Shown here one piece after another: positions 24,064 to 36,600 of a DNA stretch of 64,000 nt. Where the stretch lies: positions 76,265,668-76,329,667 of the forward strand of contig OY804576.1 of NCBI GenBank assembly GCA_963680875.1. Reading direction: 5' to 3'. Within the stretch, counting starts at the first letter, position 1. Every line of letters begins with the position of its first letter. The notes beneath the pieces were generated by a model. That model saw only the letters and a program-made list of their open reading frames with translations, ran no database searches and had not been told where the DNA came from. Source of the DNA: Bathymodiolus brooksi. Lineage: Eukaryota > Mollusca > Bivalvia > Mytilida > Modiolidae. The position numbers were made by a program, and so were the translations under genes.

Positions 24064-24954
24064 TTGAAGTTGGATTTTTATAGTAATAAAAACATAGATA
24101 TCAAATTTATTTAGTGTGCACGACCCATTTCTGGAATAACCTTTGTCAGATATGCTCCAAATCAAAAGACTGGAAAGGCAGATAATTTAAAGTTTTTGTA
24201 GCAATAAAACCAAAGGGCAAAAACAGAGAGGTCAAAATCAGCTAAGGTCACATATGCCTGAGAGAGGAGAAAGTTTTATACTAGCTTAGTGAAGTAACAG
24301 TCCATATATAGACATGTCATTCCACTTTGACACATTATCCTGAACCAACCAGTATTTTATCTTATTTCTTAATGCTGCATGCTTCTTCTTCCAAATACAA
24401 GAAAGACTACACTCAAAGGTTTGAGTGTGTAACGTCCCGGAACTGTGTGCGCTATGTTAGTATGTACATTTTGTACATGGACAATTAAAAAGTATAATTA
24501 ACAAAAAAAAAAAACAAAAAAAATAACCAAACAAAAGTAACTAAATACATTTTGTATATATATATGTACAGTGGCTTGTAATATGTTTTTAAAGGTGGGG
24601 TGGGAATCCTTCAAATGTTAATGTGGAGATACCACTTTTGAAGGATTCCAGATTAGGTGAATGAGCTATTGACTTCGCGGAGAAGCAACAAATACCAGTT
24701 TCATAGTCAAGTTTGAGCTGACCAAGATCCTTGTAAAATGAAGATAAAAAATTGGTTATATGGGTTCCAAAATATCGTATAGACTACAATGATGAAATAA
24801 ACAAAAATTGTTCCCCGAGAACCACAATGAACCAGTGAGATATGAATGACTAAAATGGAGATTAGGTCTTATACAAACATGCACCACATGTTCTATACGG
24901 CCCAAATAATGGACTTCCAAAATTTAACATTTAGCATAGACCAATTCAGGAAAA

Positions 24955-25065
24955 TGTGAAAAAAACTACTGATTTCATTGAAAATTAACTTGTTCTCGCC
25001 ATGATATAGCTGAAAAATTGCTGAGTTGGTGTTAAACAACAATCACTCACTCACTCACCATTTCC
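24955..25065 (+). repeat. SINE-A 3' end with CACT tail
   Basis: GTTCTCGCCATGATATAGCTGA, 'GTTAAACAACAATCACTC' and an ACTC microsatellite form the plus-strand tail of the SINE seen inverted at 26945. Confidence 0.7.
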
Positions 25066-25794
25066 ACCGATATCAACAAAACAAACAACAACCATATCTT
25101 TTACCTTAAATAATTGAACACAAAAAATGGAAGAATGTGTCCATGCATATGGGAAAATGATGTCTTCACTAAAGTAAATAGGGGCATAGCTCATAAACAA
25201 TAAAAGTCACAATAGCCAAAATTGAACTTGCTCTGTGTATTTTGGTTACAAAGATTGTGTACAAATTCAAAACATATGGCCAAGGATAACTGAAGTTAGA
25301 GCAGGAAAACCACAAATTTGCCTTTTCATAAGACAACAAAAATTTTGCCATGATTTAATGGTATGGCAAATTGTCAACGTCTGTCTAAACATTGGTTTAT
25401 GTGTGATAACTTCTAGTTGACAGGTTCTTCTGCATTTTTAACACAACGATCCTTGGCACAGAATTATGGTTGTTTTTGATTTTGGATATTGTAGCCCTTA
25501 AGTCAGATCAATCATACTTTTTATATGACTGCCAAAAAATATTGTTGTTGTATTATGTTATGGTGCCATCTTCGTCTTTGCCTGTCTAGACAGAATGGTT
25601 TCTGTTCGATAACTTAAGTTCTAGATGACGAATCCTTCTGAAATTTTTTTGATCCTTGACGGGAATAAAGGTTGGTATTGATTTGGGATATTGCATAACC
25701 TTGCCCGTTACCAAACAAGAGGCCCTGAGGTGCAAAAATGGATGTTTCTGTTAGTTGTACATGGCAAGTTTATTTTTCATCTGATTTTGATGGG
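25066..25794. other. No gene recognised
   Basis: AT-rich. It contains text resembling the array-type repeats ('GCCAAAAATATTG', 'CAAGAGGCCCTGAGG' near 25730) but no clear unit. Confidence 0.45.
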
Positions 25795-26280
25795 TTTTGT
25801 GAGCTTTTGCCATCACTTGGAATCCGTCGTCCATACGTCATAAACTTTTACATATAAATCTTCTCCTCTGAAACCACTGAATCAATTTACACCAAACTTG
25901 GCCGAGATGGCTCTTGGGTTGTCCCCTAACAAAATTGTGTCCAACAACCCTGCTCTCCGTTCAAGATGGCTACCATTACTGCTTCTATTATAAGTCAAAA
26001 TGAGCTCAATCTTTAAATGCAGTTACATAGCAATGGATACTTCAATATATCTTCCAGGATTTTCTCTGATTTTTTTCAGCCAATTTATACCGATTATGCA
26101 CAGTATGAGAAATAAAAAATCAAATTAAAATCAGCTCAGAAATTTGAGCTGAAATGATCTTTAGTTGGCCCACTTTCAAAATTGTTTGCGACACACCCAC
26201 ACTTCATCCTCCATCCAAAATGGCTGGCATTACTATTACATGTAGTAGAAAATTCATAAAATGGCCCAAAAATAAAAGAA
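25795..26280 (+). repeat. Single unit of the 22 kb array family
   Basis: 'GAGCTTTTGCCATCACTTGG', 'CTTCTCCTCTGAAACC' and 'AAGATGGCTACCATTACT' match the array at 22-24 kb. It is one diverged copy without terminal hairpins. Confidence 0.65.
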
Positions 26281-26944
26281 TTAGCTGAAATCTTTCTATA
26301 TTTTTTATAGTGCTACACTCGAGACACATTATCCTGATTCTGAGCCAAACAGTCTTTGCATTTACTTCTTAATACTGTGTGCTTAGCTGAAATGCAGCAA
26401 ATACCAATTCTATAGCCTTTGGTTTGACATGACCAGGACTTGAACCAAGGACAAGCAAGTTTCTGAATTTTGCAAAAATTGATGAGGTGAAGCATTTAAA
26501 AACGAAATAACTTCTCAATTTAACATCATTTATTGCAATACAAACATTATACCAAAATTACAATGTCTGTAATTATATTACACATTAAATATTCAAATTA
26601 CAGTCTAAACAAGAAGTATTCTGATATTGCTGCACACTAGACAGAAATATCTACATGTACTTATTATTTACAAATTGTCAAAACATGATATGACTACTGA
26701 AAAAAATAATAATCAAGGCTTCTTAGTCTAGTACAAAAATAAAAAAAGATCTCACTTATCGTGTATGTTTTAAAGATAATTAATTGATTGGTATTTACTG
26801 GTAATGGAAAATTTATCAGTATTTCAGCTATACTGCGGTGTGTTAAATAACGAGATATATTTTTACAATTTTATGGTAAATTATATGAATCCACTGCCTG
26901 TAAAGGCTACTTCACATAACTGAAATTGATAAAGACATCAGAGT

Positions 26945-27305
26945 GAGTAAGTGATTGTTGTTTAACATCAACTCAGCAATTTTTCAGCTATATCATGGCG
27001 AGAACAAGGTAATTTTCAATGAGATTGATGATGAGGTCCGCTTTGTACTAGACCAACACGCTTAGTTGGATTTTTATAGAGCTAACTCACTGAAATAACA
27101 GTCCGCGGATCGACGTGTTGCCCCACTCGGACATATTATTATGATTCCGAGCCAACCAGTCTTTGCTCTTTCTCCTTAATGCTGCGTGACTAGCGGAGAA
27201 GCAACAAATACCAATCTTATAGTTTGACCCCATCAGGGCTCGAACCCATGGTCTAACAGACTACCGCACTCGAGACATGCACGCTAACCATTACAACAGC
27301 AATGC
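26945..27305 (-). mobile_element. SINE-A, tRNA-derived, minus strand
   Basis: The minus-strand head at about 27305 has an A-box-like TGGTTAGCGTGCATG and a B box GGTTCGAGCCC about 45 nt later. The body contains 'GGAGAAGCAACAAATACC' (plus-strand reading) and 'CATGATATAGCTG'. The tail is TTAAACAACAATCACTTACT. This is the RNA polymerase III promoter layout of a tRNA-derived SINE. Other copies: 1540-1800, 49565-49890 and a split one at 54895/57264. Confidence 0.8.
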
Positions 27306-28555
27306 GGTGAAGACACCACAATATTCTTGACAATACACAATAAAATTCACAAAAGAAATTAATCATACAAAAAAAACTTGCCTTTTAAGACCGTAGGTCC
27401 AAATGATTTCTCTATTAATAATGTACAATGTATATTTAAATTCTAAGCTGACCCTTCCAGAAATATCTTTACAGATTCCATCAAACTTTAGTTAAACTGA
27501 AACTCAAAGCATTGAATGGTGATATCATGAAAGAATATTTTCCTGTGTTTTGGTTATATTTGGTATACATGTATATCGTTGCTTTCACCATTTTTTTTAT
27601 AGCTAAAATGTGATTACAAGACATATTGAGGGACAAAGCCCAAATAAATAGAACAAACTGATCATAGTAACACCTGGCCCTAGGTAGCTATAGTGCTGTG
27701 GCACATACAAACATTAAAATCTTAGCTTTGTTTCTTAATAATTTAATTTGATGTGAATACTGCAATCTGATTGGATGATACGCCTTGAGAAAATTTTGGC
27801 TATACTTGATAACCTGGGTTGGTATTGTGACGTCGCCAACATATTCATATAGTCGCATGAAATAATCGTAATTAAAATCAAGGAATCATTAAATTTTGTT
27901 GTAAAAATTATATTATAAGGAATATTTGAAATTTTTGAACAGGTTATACTTGTATAACCTGGTTTGGAACAGATTAAGCTTTTCATAAATGCAGTTTATT
28001 AAGCGTAAACTGCCCCAAACAAGGTTATATCGTATCATATGTTCAAAAATTTCAAATATTCCTTAAATATATTCATTTTTTTGCCGGAATTTTTTTTTAC
28101 TAAAGATAGCCATCTATCAACTTTGGGTTTCCAGATTAAAAAGAAAATAGCTAAACAAAATATTTAATCATTCAATTCACATTAATATTTATGCATGTAT
28201 AAAACAGGTGTTAATATTCTAGTTTTTTTTCATTTCTCATGAGTGCCTCTTCAAAGAACTTACACCTTGTTCAATATATTTTTTTTTATTTACATCATAT
28301 GAACTGTTTTCTTTAAATCTACAAGTTAAATATTCACAACACGTACACATTTTAAATGATCTAATAAAAATACAGATTTGAAGTTCAATCTGCAGGACTG
28401 CAAAATAGCCATGAAAATGAAAACTTGTCATTAATATACTCATGATTTCATAGTCTTATTTATCCTGCAATTGTGTGATTTTGAGTACAAATAAACTTCA
28501 GTGTTATTTAGTCATGGACCTAATAAAGCATTTCTGTTACCCGATTCATGTAGAG
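27306..28555. other. No gene; contains a hairpin at 27916-28065
   Basis: AT-rich. TAAGGAATATTTGAAATTTT (27916) pairs with the inverse ending at 28065, and smaller palindromes (AGGTTATACTTGTATAACCT; GCAGTTTATTAAGCGTAAACTGC split by its own loop) lie inside. Confidence 0.65.
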
Positions 28556-28755
28556 CGAGTCAGCGACAGAAAGAAACAGTAACAGTATAAGAGCAGACAT
28601 CACGGAGGACACCACTGAAAACAATTAGAACGACACTTGTTTCGGTTATTTTCAGACAACTTGGCAACTGTTTTGCACTTTTTGATATCGTAGGATAAAC
28701 ACAATATATGCACATTTTTCGATAAATATAAAACAAGGGCAACGCAAAGCGTGGC

Positions 28756-29647
28756 ATATCCTCACCTAAAAATTAAACCCTGTGACCTTGGCAATCAATA
28801 GGGTTCCAGATTCTCTTAAGGTCTAAGTATGTACCAAGTTTGGTCAAAATCCATTGAAGGATGTTGATTCTAGAGTGTTCACAAAGATGCTATGCAGTAA
28901 AAATTTGACCTGGTGACATTGACCTTTGACCTTGAAAAACAATAGGGTTCCAGACTCTCCTAAGGACTAAGTATGTACCAAGTTTGGTCAAAATCCATCA
29001 AAGGATCTTGATTCTAGAGTGTTCACAAGGATGTTACGCAGTAAAAATTTGACCCCTTGACCTTTGACCTTGAAAATCAATAGGGTTCCAGACTCTCCTA
29101 AGGACTATGTATGTACCAAATTTGGTAAAAATCCATTGAAGGATGTTGATTCTAGAGTGTTCACAAAGATGTTACGCAGTAAAAATTTGACCCGGTGACA
29201 CTGACCTTTGACCTTGAAAATCAATAGGGTTCCAGACTCTCCTAAGGACTAAGTATGTACCAAGTTTGGTCAAAATCCATTGAAGGATGTTGATTCTAGT
29301 GTTCACAAGGATGTTACACGGTAAACAAAATTACCCAGTGACCTTGAAAATCAATAGGGTTCCAGATTCTCCTAAGGACTAAGTATGTACCAAGTTTAGT
29401 CAAAATTCATTGAAGGATGTTGATTCTAGAGTGTTCACAAGGATGTTATGCGGTAAAAATTTGACCCGGTGACCTTCACCTTTGACCTTGAAAATCAATA
29501 GGGTTCCAGATTCTCTTAAGGACTAAATATGTACCAAGTTTGGTCAACATCCATTGAAGGATGTTGATCCTAGAGTGTTCACAAGAATGTTACGGAAGGA
29601 CGGTAGCGTTACTATATCCCTTCGCAACTTCGGTGGTGAGGGGATAA
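28756..29647 (+). mobile_element. Helentron-like element, six ~140 bp units
   Basis: Subterminal inverted repeats: ATATCCTCACC at 28756 and GGTGAGGGGATAAT at the right end. Six units start near 'AATAGGGTTCCAGA' at 28801, 28945, 29083, 29227, 29357 and 29501. Each includes 'TATGTACCAAGTTTGGTCA' and 'GGATGTTGATTCTAGAGTG'. The right end can fold as TATATCCC...GGGGATA. Confidence 0.75.
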
Positions 29648-29822
29648 TTAATTTGCACTGCCAAAGGCTCGATAATCTACCTGTTTCTAAAGCTCGTACA
29701 AATAAATTTATATTTTCCAACAATGCACATATATTGTATATTTATTTGTCAAAATAAAATAAAAACATCTTCTGCAATAATGTCTATTTTTTTTTTACTA
29801 GATTCCAAATATATATATATAT

Positions 29823-29974
29823 AGAATCTTTCTTTGCGAGCAGTTGATTATCATATTTCTACAGTAGAGATAGTTAAAAACTTTAAAATTTCAAGCCTCT
29901 GGCGAGAAATTTTAAAGTTTAACTATCGAGACTGTAGAAATACGGATAATCAACTGCTCACAAAGAAAGATTCT
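29823..29974. mobile_element. Hairpin element, ~68 bp arms
   Basis: AGAATCTTTCTTTG, 'GCAGTTGATTATC', 'TTTCTACAGT' and 'CTTTAAAATTTC' pair in order with the inverse around a short loop (AAGCCTCTGGCG). No frame or clear TSD. Confidence 0.8.
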
Positions 29975-30544
29975 GTTTCTCTAATTCTTTAATATGCTAT
30001 TCATAACGATGTCGCTTGAAGAAAACAAAATATTGAAATGACACTGTAAACAATAGTTAATAACAAATTACAATTGAAGAAAGTATTTGAAAGGCACTAA
30101 AATCTTTAAAAAGTCTGGGTCATGACCTTTCGAAGATCCAATCAGAAACCGAGAACAAAAAAAATCACAAGTGATGGAACAAATTTTTCTCTCACCGGTA
30201 AAAAACACGAAGAACAGCCAAAGAATTAGAGAAATAAATGTTTTGTTGCAAGTATAATTTTGAAAAATAAATAAATGTTGTCAGTCAATACTAATAGTAT
30301 TTGTCCTAACAGGCAGCTAAATCTGGAAAAAAGTGGTTCGTCCCACAAACTTATTTATTTCTACAAATATACACCAACAATAAATGGTCTTTTACAAGTT
30401 GTAGTGAGAAGAAAGCTCTGTTAAGGATAAGATTGATCATTTGAAATATAATATCTATCACACCATCCTTTCATCCATGCATGTATCATGAAGACTTGTA
30501 CACAATAAATGACTTATTTACAATATATACAATATAAGTATTTG

Positions 30545-30621
30545 TTATTGCTTCTTAAAACCCTTTAGTATAGGATATATATTGTCAAATGCTTCATAAA
30601 TCTCTTCTCTTACTTTGGCAC
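30545..30621 (-). CDS. TBP: TBP coding exon 7 (terminal)
   Basis: Acceptor ATTTTAG|GTGCC; encodes [20 protein letters not shown] then FKKQ and TAA. It is separated from exon 6 by a 3.3 kb intron that contains a LINE in the opposite orientation. A possible AATAAA (minus) lies near 30350. Confidence 0.96.
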
Positions 30622-33600
30622 CTAAAATGAAATAAAAACACAATAAAAAAATCTCATTTCATTTTTTTTATATTATTATTGAAAACATGGTGTAGTCTTA
30701 TTTATACAGTTGTGGCTGTATTGTGTGATACAAGTTTAATTTTTACAACTGTTAATGGTTTTTTTAATATTATTTTCTAAAACATATATACAGTTCATAC
30801 AATCAGTCAGCCCACTTTAAACTATACCTCTAAGTTAATATATAAAATTAGTTCACACCATGATAGCTGATTTACTTCACCCGTATTTTGTTTTCTTGTA
30901 ACCAAATATCATCAAAATGCCAAAGATGCCCAGATGTAGAGTTTATCGGCTGAAGTAAAGAGTAGGGACGGATCCAGGGGGGGCACCCACCCCAAATTTT
31001 TTCGTGCCTACCTCCGCCATTGGAAAAAATATGATTTTTTGGCGTAAAATCGTGATTTTTCACACACCAAAAATGTTTGCACCTCCCTCTGCTCATCGCA
31101 ATTTTTTTAAGTGCATCCCCCCCTAACTTGAAATCCTGGAGGCTAGTGACTATTTCACTCTCATATTTGGGAGTTATACTCATTATTGAAGACCCTACAG
31201 TGACTGAAATATAGAATAGCATTAAAAGTGCTGTTCTCTTACTTTAATTTTTTTTATTCTAAGTGTAATGTTGGATAGTTAGTCGTGTTCATTTACATCC
31301 ATATCCTTTCTACAACACATTAAAATTGGATGAAAAATTAAAAAAAAAAAAAATTTTGAATTTCCCCCTTTTTTGGCCTTTTAATGTAAATAACACTCAA
31401 GTGAGATTAAAATATTGGTTTTTAGTTTTTAAATTCTATTTTTAATAGTCATGATCATCTTGAATGAAGGGTGACAGGTGTACAGAAAAGTAAATTGGTA
31501 AATTATTATTTGCAAAAAATTATTAATTCTCTCGCCGATATTCAAATTAAGTTCACTCATGTGTACCTTTCTGTTTAGATTTAATTATCTCTGATTGGTT
31601 GATTCATAATTAGTACTCACCTGTAAATTTCCCACATGGGTTTATCACTAAATAGCCAGTTTCAATCAGTTTTTACAGAAGACTCAGAAAATATAATGCC
31701 AGAAATAGGAGGTAAAAGATACAACACAATGAATTACATAAATATAACACTTAATGGAGTAACAAAACTACTAAAAGACCTAAACCCAAATAAGGCAAGT
31801 GGGCCAGATGAACTTACACCTAGAATACTTAAAGAACTACATGAAGAAATAGCTCCAGCAGTCACATTTTTATTCCAAAAATCTCTAAACCTAGGACTCT
31901 AAACCCATCGATTGGAAACATGCTTATGTATGCCCGATTTTCAAGAAAGGAGAACGTCATGAACCAGCAAACTATAGGCCGGTCTCACTTACTTGCATCC
32001 TCTGAAAGTTGATGGAACATATAATTGTCTCCAATGTAATGAAACACCTAGAAAACAACAAAGTATTGACTAAATGCCAACACAGCTTTAGAAGCAAGAG
32101 ATCGTGCGAAACACAACTGATTGGACTTATACAGGACTTAATATCAACAATGGACAGCAAAATGCAAACAGATATGATTGTATTAGATTTCGCCAAAACC
32201 TTTGATAAAGTTAGCCATCCACGCCTACTACACAAGTTAAGACACTATGGAATAAAGGGTAAAAACAATCAATGGATCACAGCTTTTCTAGAAAGCAGGA
32301 CACGAGCAGTTGTCTTATAAAACAAGTACTTGGATAAAGTGGACGTAACATCTGGCATGCCTCAAGGCAGTATACTCGGACCTGTCCTTTTTCTGATCTA
32401 CATAAATGACATCACAGACAACATGCAATCTACCATCCGTCTTTTTGCAGATGACTGTACCATCTACCGTCCTATTAACAACAAGAACGACCAACAAATA
32501 CTGCAATCTGATCTGACTAACTTAACAAAATGGGAACAGCAATGGAAAATGGCCTTTAATGTCAGCAAATGTAATGTGATGCACAAGATCCAAAAACTCA
32601 ATTAAAGAACCATACTACATACACGGCAAACAACTTGAAGTTGTTCAAGATACCAAGTACTTGGGAATTACCATCAAAGACGGTCTAATCTGGAACCTAC
32701 AGATTAACACGTACAACATTGTGTCTAGTGCCAACCAAGTACAAGGGATGCTCAGTCGAAACTCCAAGAAAGCTCCACAGCAAACTAAGATCACTGCTAT
32801 TAACACACTAGTTCGACCAAGAGTGGAGTACAGTGCAGCAATATGGGATCCCTATACACAGGAAAATATAGACAAAATAGAACGGGTGCAAAGAAGGGCA
32901 GCTCGATATGTCTATAATGACTATAGACTCCAGTGTCACAGATATGCTAAACAGGCTTAATTGGAAACCTCTACAAGAGAGAAGACTTAACATCAGGCTT
33001 TGCTTGTTCTACAAGATTGTCAACAGACTTGTAGAAGTACCAACAGAGAACTACCTTGTACCACAATTACGACCATCTCAACATTACAATTCTATGGCCT
33101 ACACCATCTTCAGTACGAGACATGATTATTATAAGTACTCATTCTTTCCCAGAACCGTGATAGCCTGGAACCAACTACCGGACATGACAGTGAAAGCTTC
33201 CACGTTGGAAGCTTTCAAGACACAGATACATGCTTATATGTCAAAATGTTTTATCCTGCACCTTTTGTACAAAATGCACAGTTTTGGATTTTCATGTAAA
33301 TATTTTGTAAATAGACATCACCAGCACCTATGCATGACCAAAAGTATTGAGTACTCATTATTGAGTTTAACTACTATATCAAAGAAGAAGATCATTCGGT
33401 TAAAATATTTGGTTGAGACAACACAGTTTAATTTACCCACCCTCCCGTCCTCATTTTTTTTTTTTTACATAAATCAGTGTAATTTTGTTTGATTAATATG
33501 TCACTTTATAATTGTAAATTTTTCTTTGATGAATATTGTATTTTACTTTTCACATTAATTTGATATTAACAAAAGTTGTTAGTCTTTTGCAGGTTGATAT

Positions 33601-36600
33601 CACATTGTGTAATTGGACTTGATATTTGTGATGGACTAGTTAACATTCATGATAGTTGAAGACATTTGATTTGTGCTTTATATTAATTTATGTTAATTGA
33701 ATTATTATGAACATTAATTACATAATTTGTTCTAAACATTTATTAAATATGTATGTATATAATTTGCCAAAATAATCAACATTTATCTTATTTCTGTGTT
33801 ATTTTATTCATATGCAAAATGAGAGCAGAAGGAATTAGACACAAATATATATTTATTTTTTATAATCATAAACTAAAATATCTTATAAGGAACATAATTA
33901 TAATTTTAATGTATAAATACCTGTTAATACTACTTTCCCAGAGACAAATATTAACAATACTATTCTTGGTTTCACCATTCTATATATTAACCCTGGAAAT
34001 AGCTCTGGCTCATAACTGAAAATAAAACCAATTTTAATTATCAGATGAAATAAAAACAAACATTACAAAAATAGTAGGGTTGGGGTTATGCTGTTTCAAG
34101 CCACTTTCAACAATGTCAGTTTTATTGGTGGAGGAAATGGGAGTGCCCGGAGAAAACCACCGACCTGTCGGAAGTCACTGACAAACTTTATCACATAATG
34201 TACATTGTATCAAGTACACCACACCTGAGCGGGATTCGAACTCACAACTTCAATGGTGATAGATACTGATTGCATAGGTAGTTGTAAATCCAATGACCAT
34301 GTGATCACGACCATGACGGCCCCCATTACAAAGGTACATGAAAATGTGCTGGTACACATATCAATGAAATATATTTTGCAAATGTACACAACAAGTAACT
34401 AGAAGTGTTACAAGAAAAAGAATGTTATGAAGAGAAAATTTAAACAGTCATGGTCATCAATTCCACCAATATTAAACAAAACAAACAATCGCCTCTCATC
34501 TTAACTGAACTCACTGAACACAAAAAGACAACGACATGTGACATTGGAAATTGAGGTCATGATGGGGTCAAACCAGTTAATGGGATCCAAACCCTTCCCT
34601 CTTGATAACTGGATCTCCAACAGCAATACATATATAGACAAACGATAAAAAAAAAACTGGCACAGACTCGCTTTCACTCAAAAAGACCACATACTATCAC
34701 AAAAATGAATGACAACATAAACATGGACAGTACAAATGCTTTAATAGTATTCTACATACTCTGGATTCTGATAAGACAGATTCCATTGTAATAGTTTGTT
34801 GACAAAATTAATGCCCCTATGCCTAAAGAATAACATCTATACAGAAAGTATAAATAGCAGTTGTAGCCCAGTGATTATTAATATGACACTCACAAGTCCC
34901 ATCACTCAAAAAAAAATATAAACAAAAACCTGATGTGCAAGAAAAAATTACATGTATTATACAAAAATATAAATTAATATCATGTTATCTGTACAATGTT
35001 TACCTTGAGAACTGTCCGTGTGTCAACACTAATCCTTCCAATCTTATTGGAAATTTTACATCACAACTACCAACCATATTCTGTATTTTAAAGTCGAGAA
35101 ATTTAGCCTGCAAAAAGAATATTAGAATATATTTGTTTCGAGTCATATTTATTTGGTCAAATTTATACAATATTTATACATTGCACATGTTGTTCATTCG
35201 TAAAATTAACTTTTATATTCAGTAATACTAAATGTAGTCAATGTTTGACATAATTCTTTTGCAATTCCATAAAAAAAAATTATAAATTACAAATTTGTTT
35301 TAAATCATGACATCAAGACTTGGAATATTTTACGTTCACAATGGTGCAGTAAAGCAACAGCCGATTAAATGTACAATACGAAACTCTAACAAGAGGGAAT
35401 CTCCATATCTTATTATAATAGAAAAATATCTCTATAGTCTCAAGCCTCATTGAGATATATGTCATACTATGTCTGAGATACAGCATGCATCAACAATTTA
35501 ACAATAAAGGGGAAAGGTATTAAGGTATACAAGATATTTCAAACAAAGGTCAAGTGAAAAGTTATTAAATCATTTAATGCACAATGAATTATTGAAATTT
35601 AACATAGCATAAAACTCTTGATGTCTATTTCACCATTCATGGAACTAATTACTAGGATAATTCAAAATGTTAAACTAATAAAGTGACATTTATAAGTCTA
35701 TGCTTATAATTGAACACATTGTGTATACACAAGCAAGCCTGGTAACAAATTATGCTCAAAATTTGTATGTGGATACAAGTGATTTCATCACATTGTAGTT
35801 GAAATCATTTTTTGAAGGCAACAGCAGCAATCTTCGGCAGCATGTGTTAAAATTTACAAGACGTGGTTAAAAATAAAATATTTGGAAGAAAATAAATAAA
35901 AATAACAACTAATATCAATGTAGGTCTCCAAATATTGTAGTTACACATGTTTCACTTTACGGCGGTTTTCAACTTGTAAGTGTTCTATTTATAGAACCAT
36001 TCTGATCGCCCTCATTTCTGCACTTTATTTCTCTTTTTGGGAGTCTACTTTTCTTCAAATATTTTATGGTTTATGTGTGTTTCTTTGTATCATTATTTTT
36101 AGTTTGCTCCTATGTTGGTAATTCCATATGTTGTACTAAGGACATTTTTCCCTTTCATTCGTAAATTAACATACGACTTCACATTCCCTGTTTATATTTT
36201 ATGTTTTCATTGGGATTTTTTTATTTTATGCAGAGTTTAAAAAAATCCCCAATGAAAACGTAAAATATGAACAGGGAATGTGAAGTCATATTTTATAGAA
36301 CTATAAGTTATCACAGGGTAACAGACAAAAATCAATATTAAACTGTTACCCTGGAAGGGACATTAAATATATGAAAAATGTGTATCCATCTCAAGTTTCT
36401 TTGTTTTGTTTTCTGTCTTGTTATGTTTTGCTTGTTTGATTTTGTTGTTGTTTTCTTCTTCTACTTTACATAAGAATATACAAAATGAAAATACTTTGTA
36501 CTTCTATAATTTAATAGACTGATAAACATCTATGATGACATATAAAATACAGTTAACAACACTGAATACGGTAATAACATTAATGCACTGGTGCTCGTGG

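Larger units (their letters stand above)
21309..24985. repeat. Second copy of the long dispersed repeat, split by a nested insertion
   Basis: 21309-21548 and 24064-24985 are colinear with 843-2085. The break falls within GTTGAAG|TTGG. The intervening 2.5 kb is the nested pair of elements listed next. Confidence 0.75.

Noticed and set aside
27225..27310. tRNA-like A and B boxes
   Set aside because: The boxes are the head of a SINE; no cloverleaf-forming, mature tRNA could be drawn and the downstream sequence is SINE body.
31972..32235. Minus-strand ORFs across LINE 2
   Set aside because: They are antisense shadows of the reverse-transcriptase frames, which carry recognisable motifs on the plus strand.
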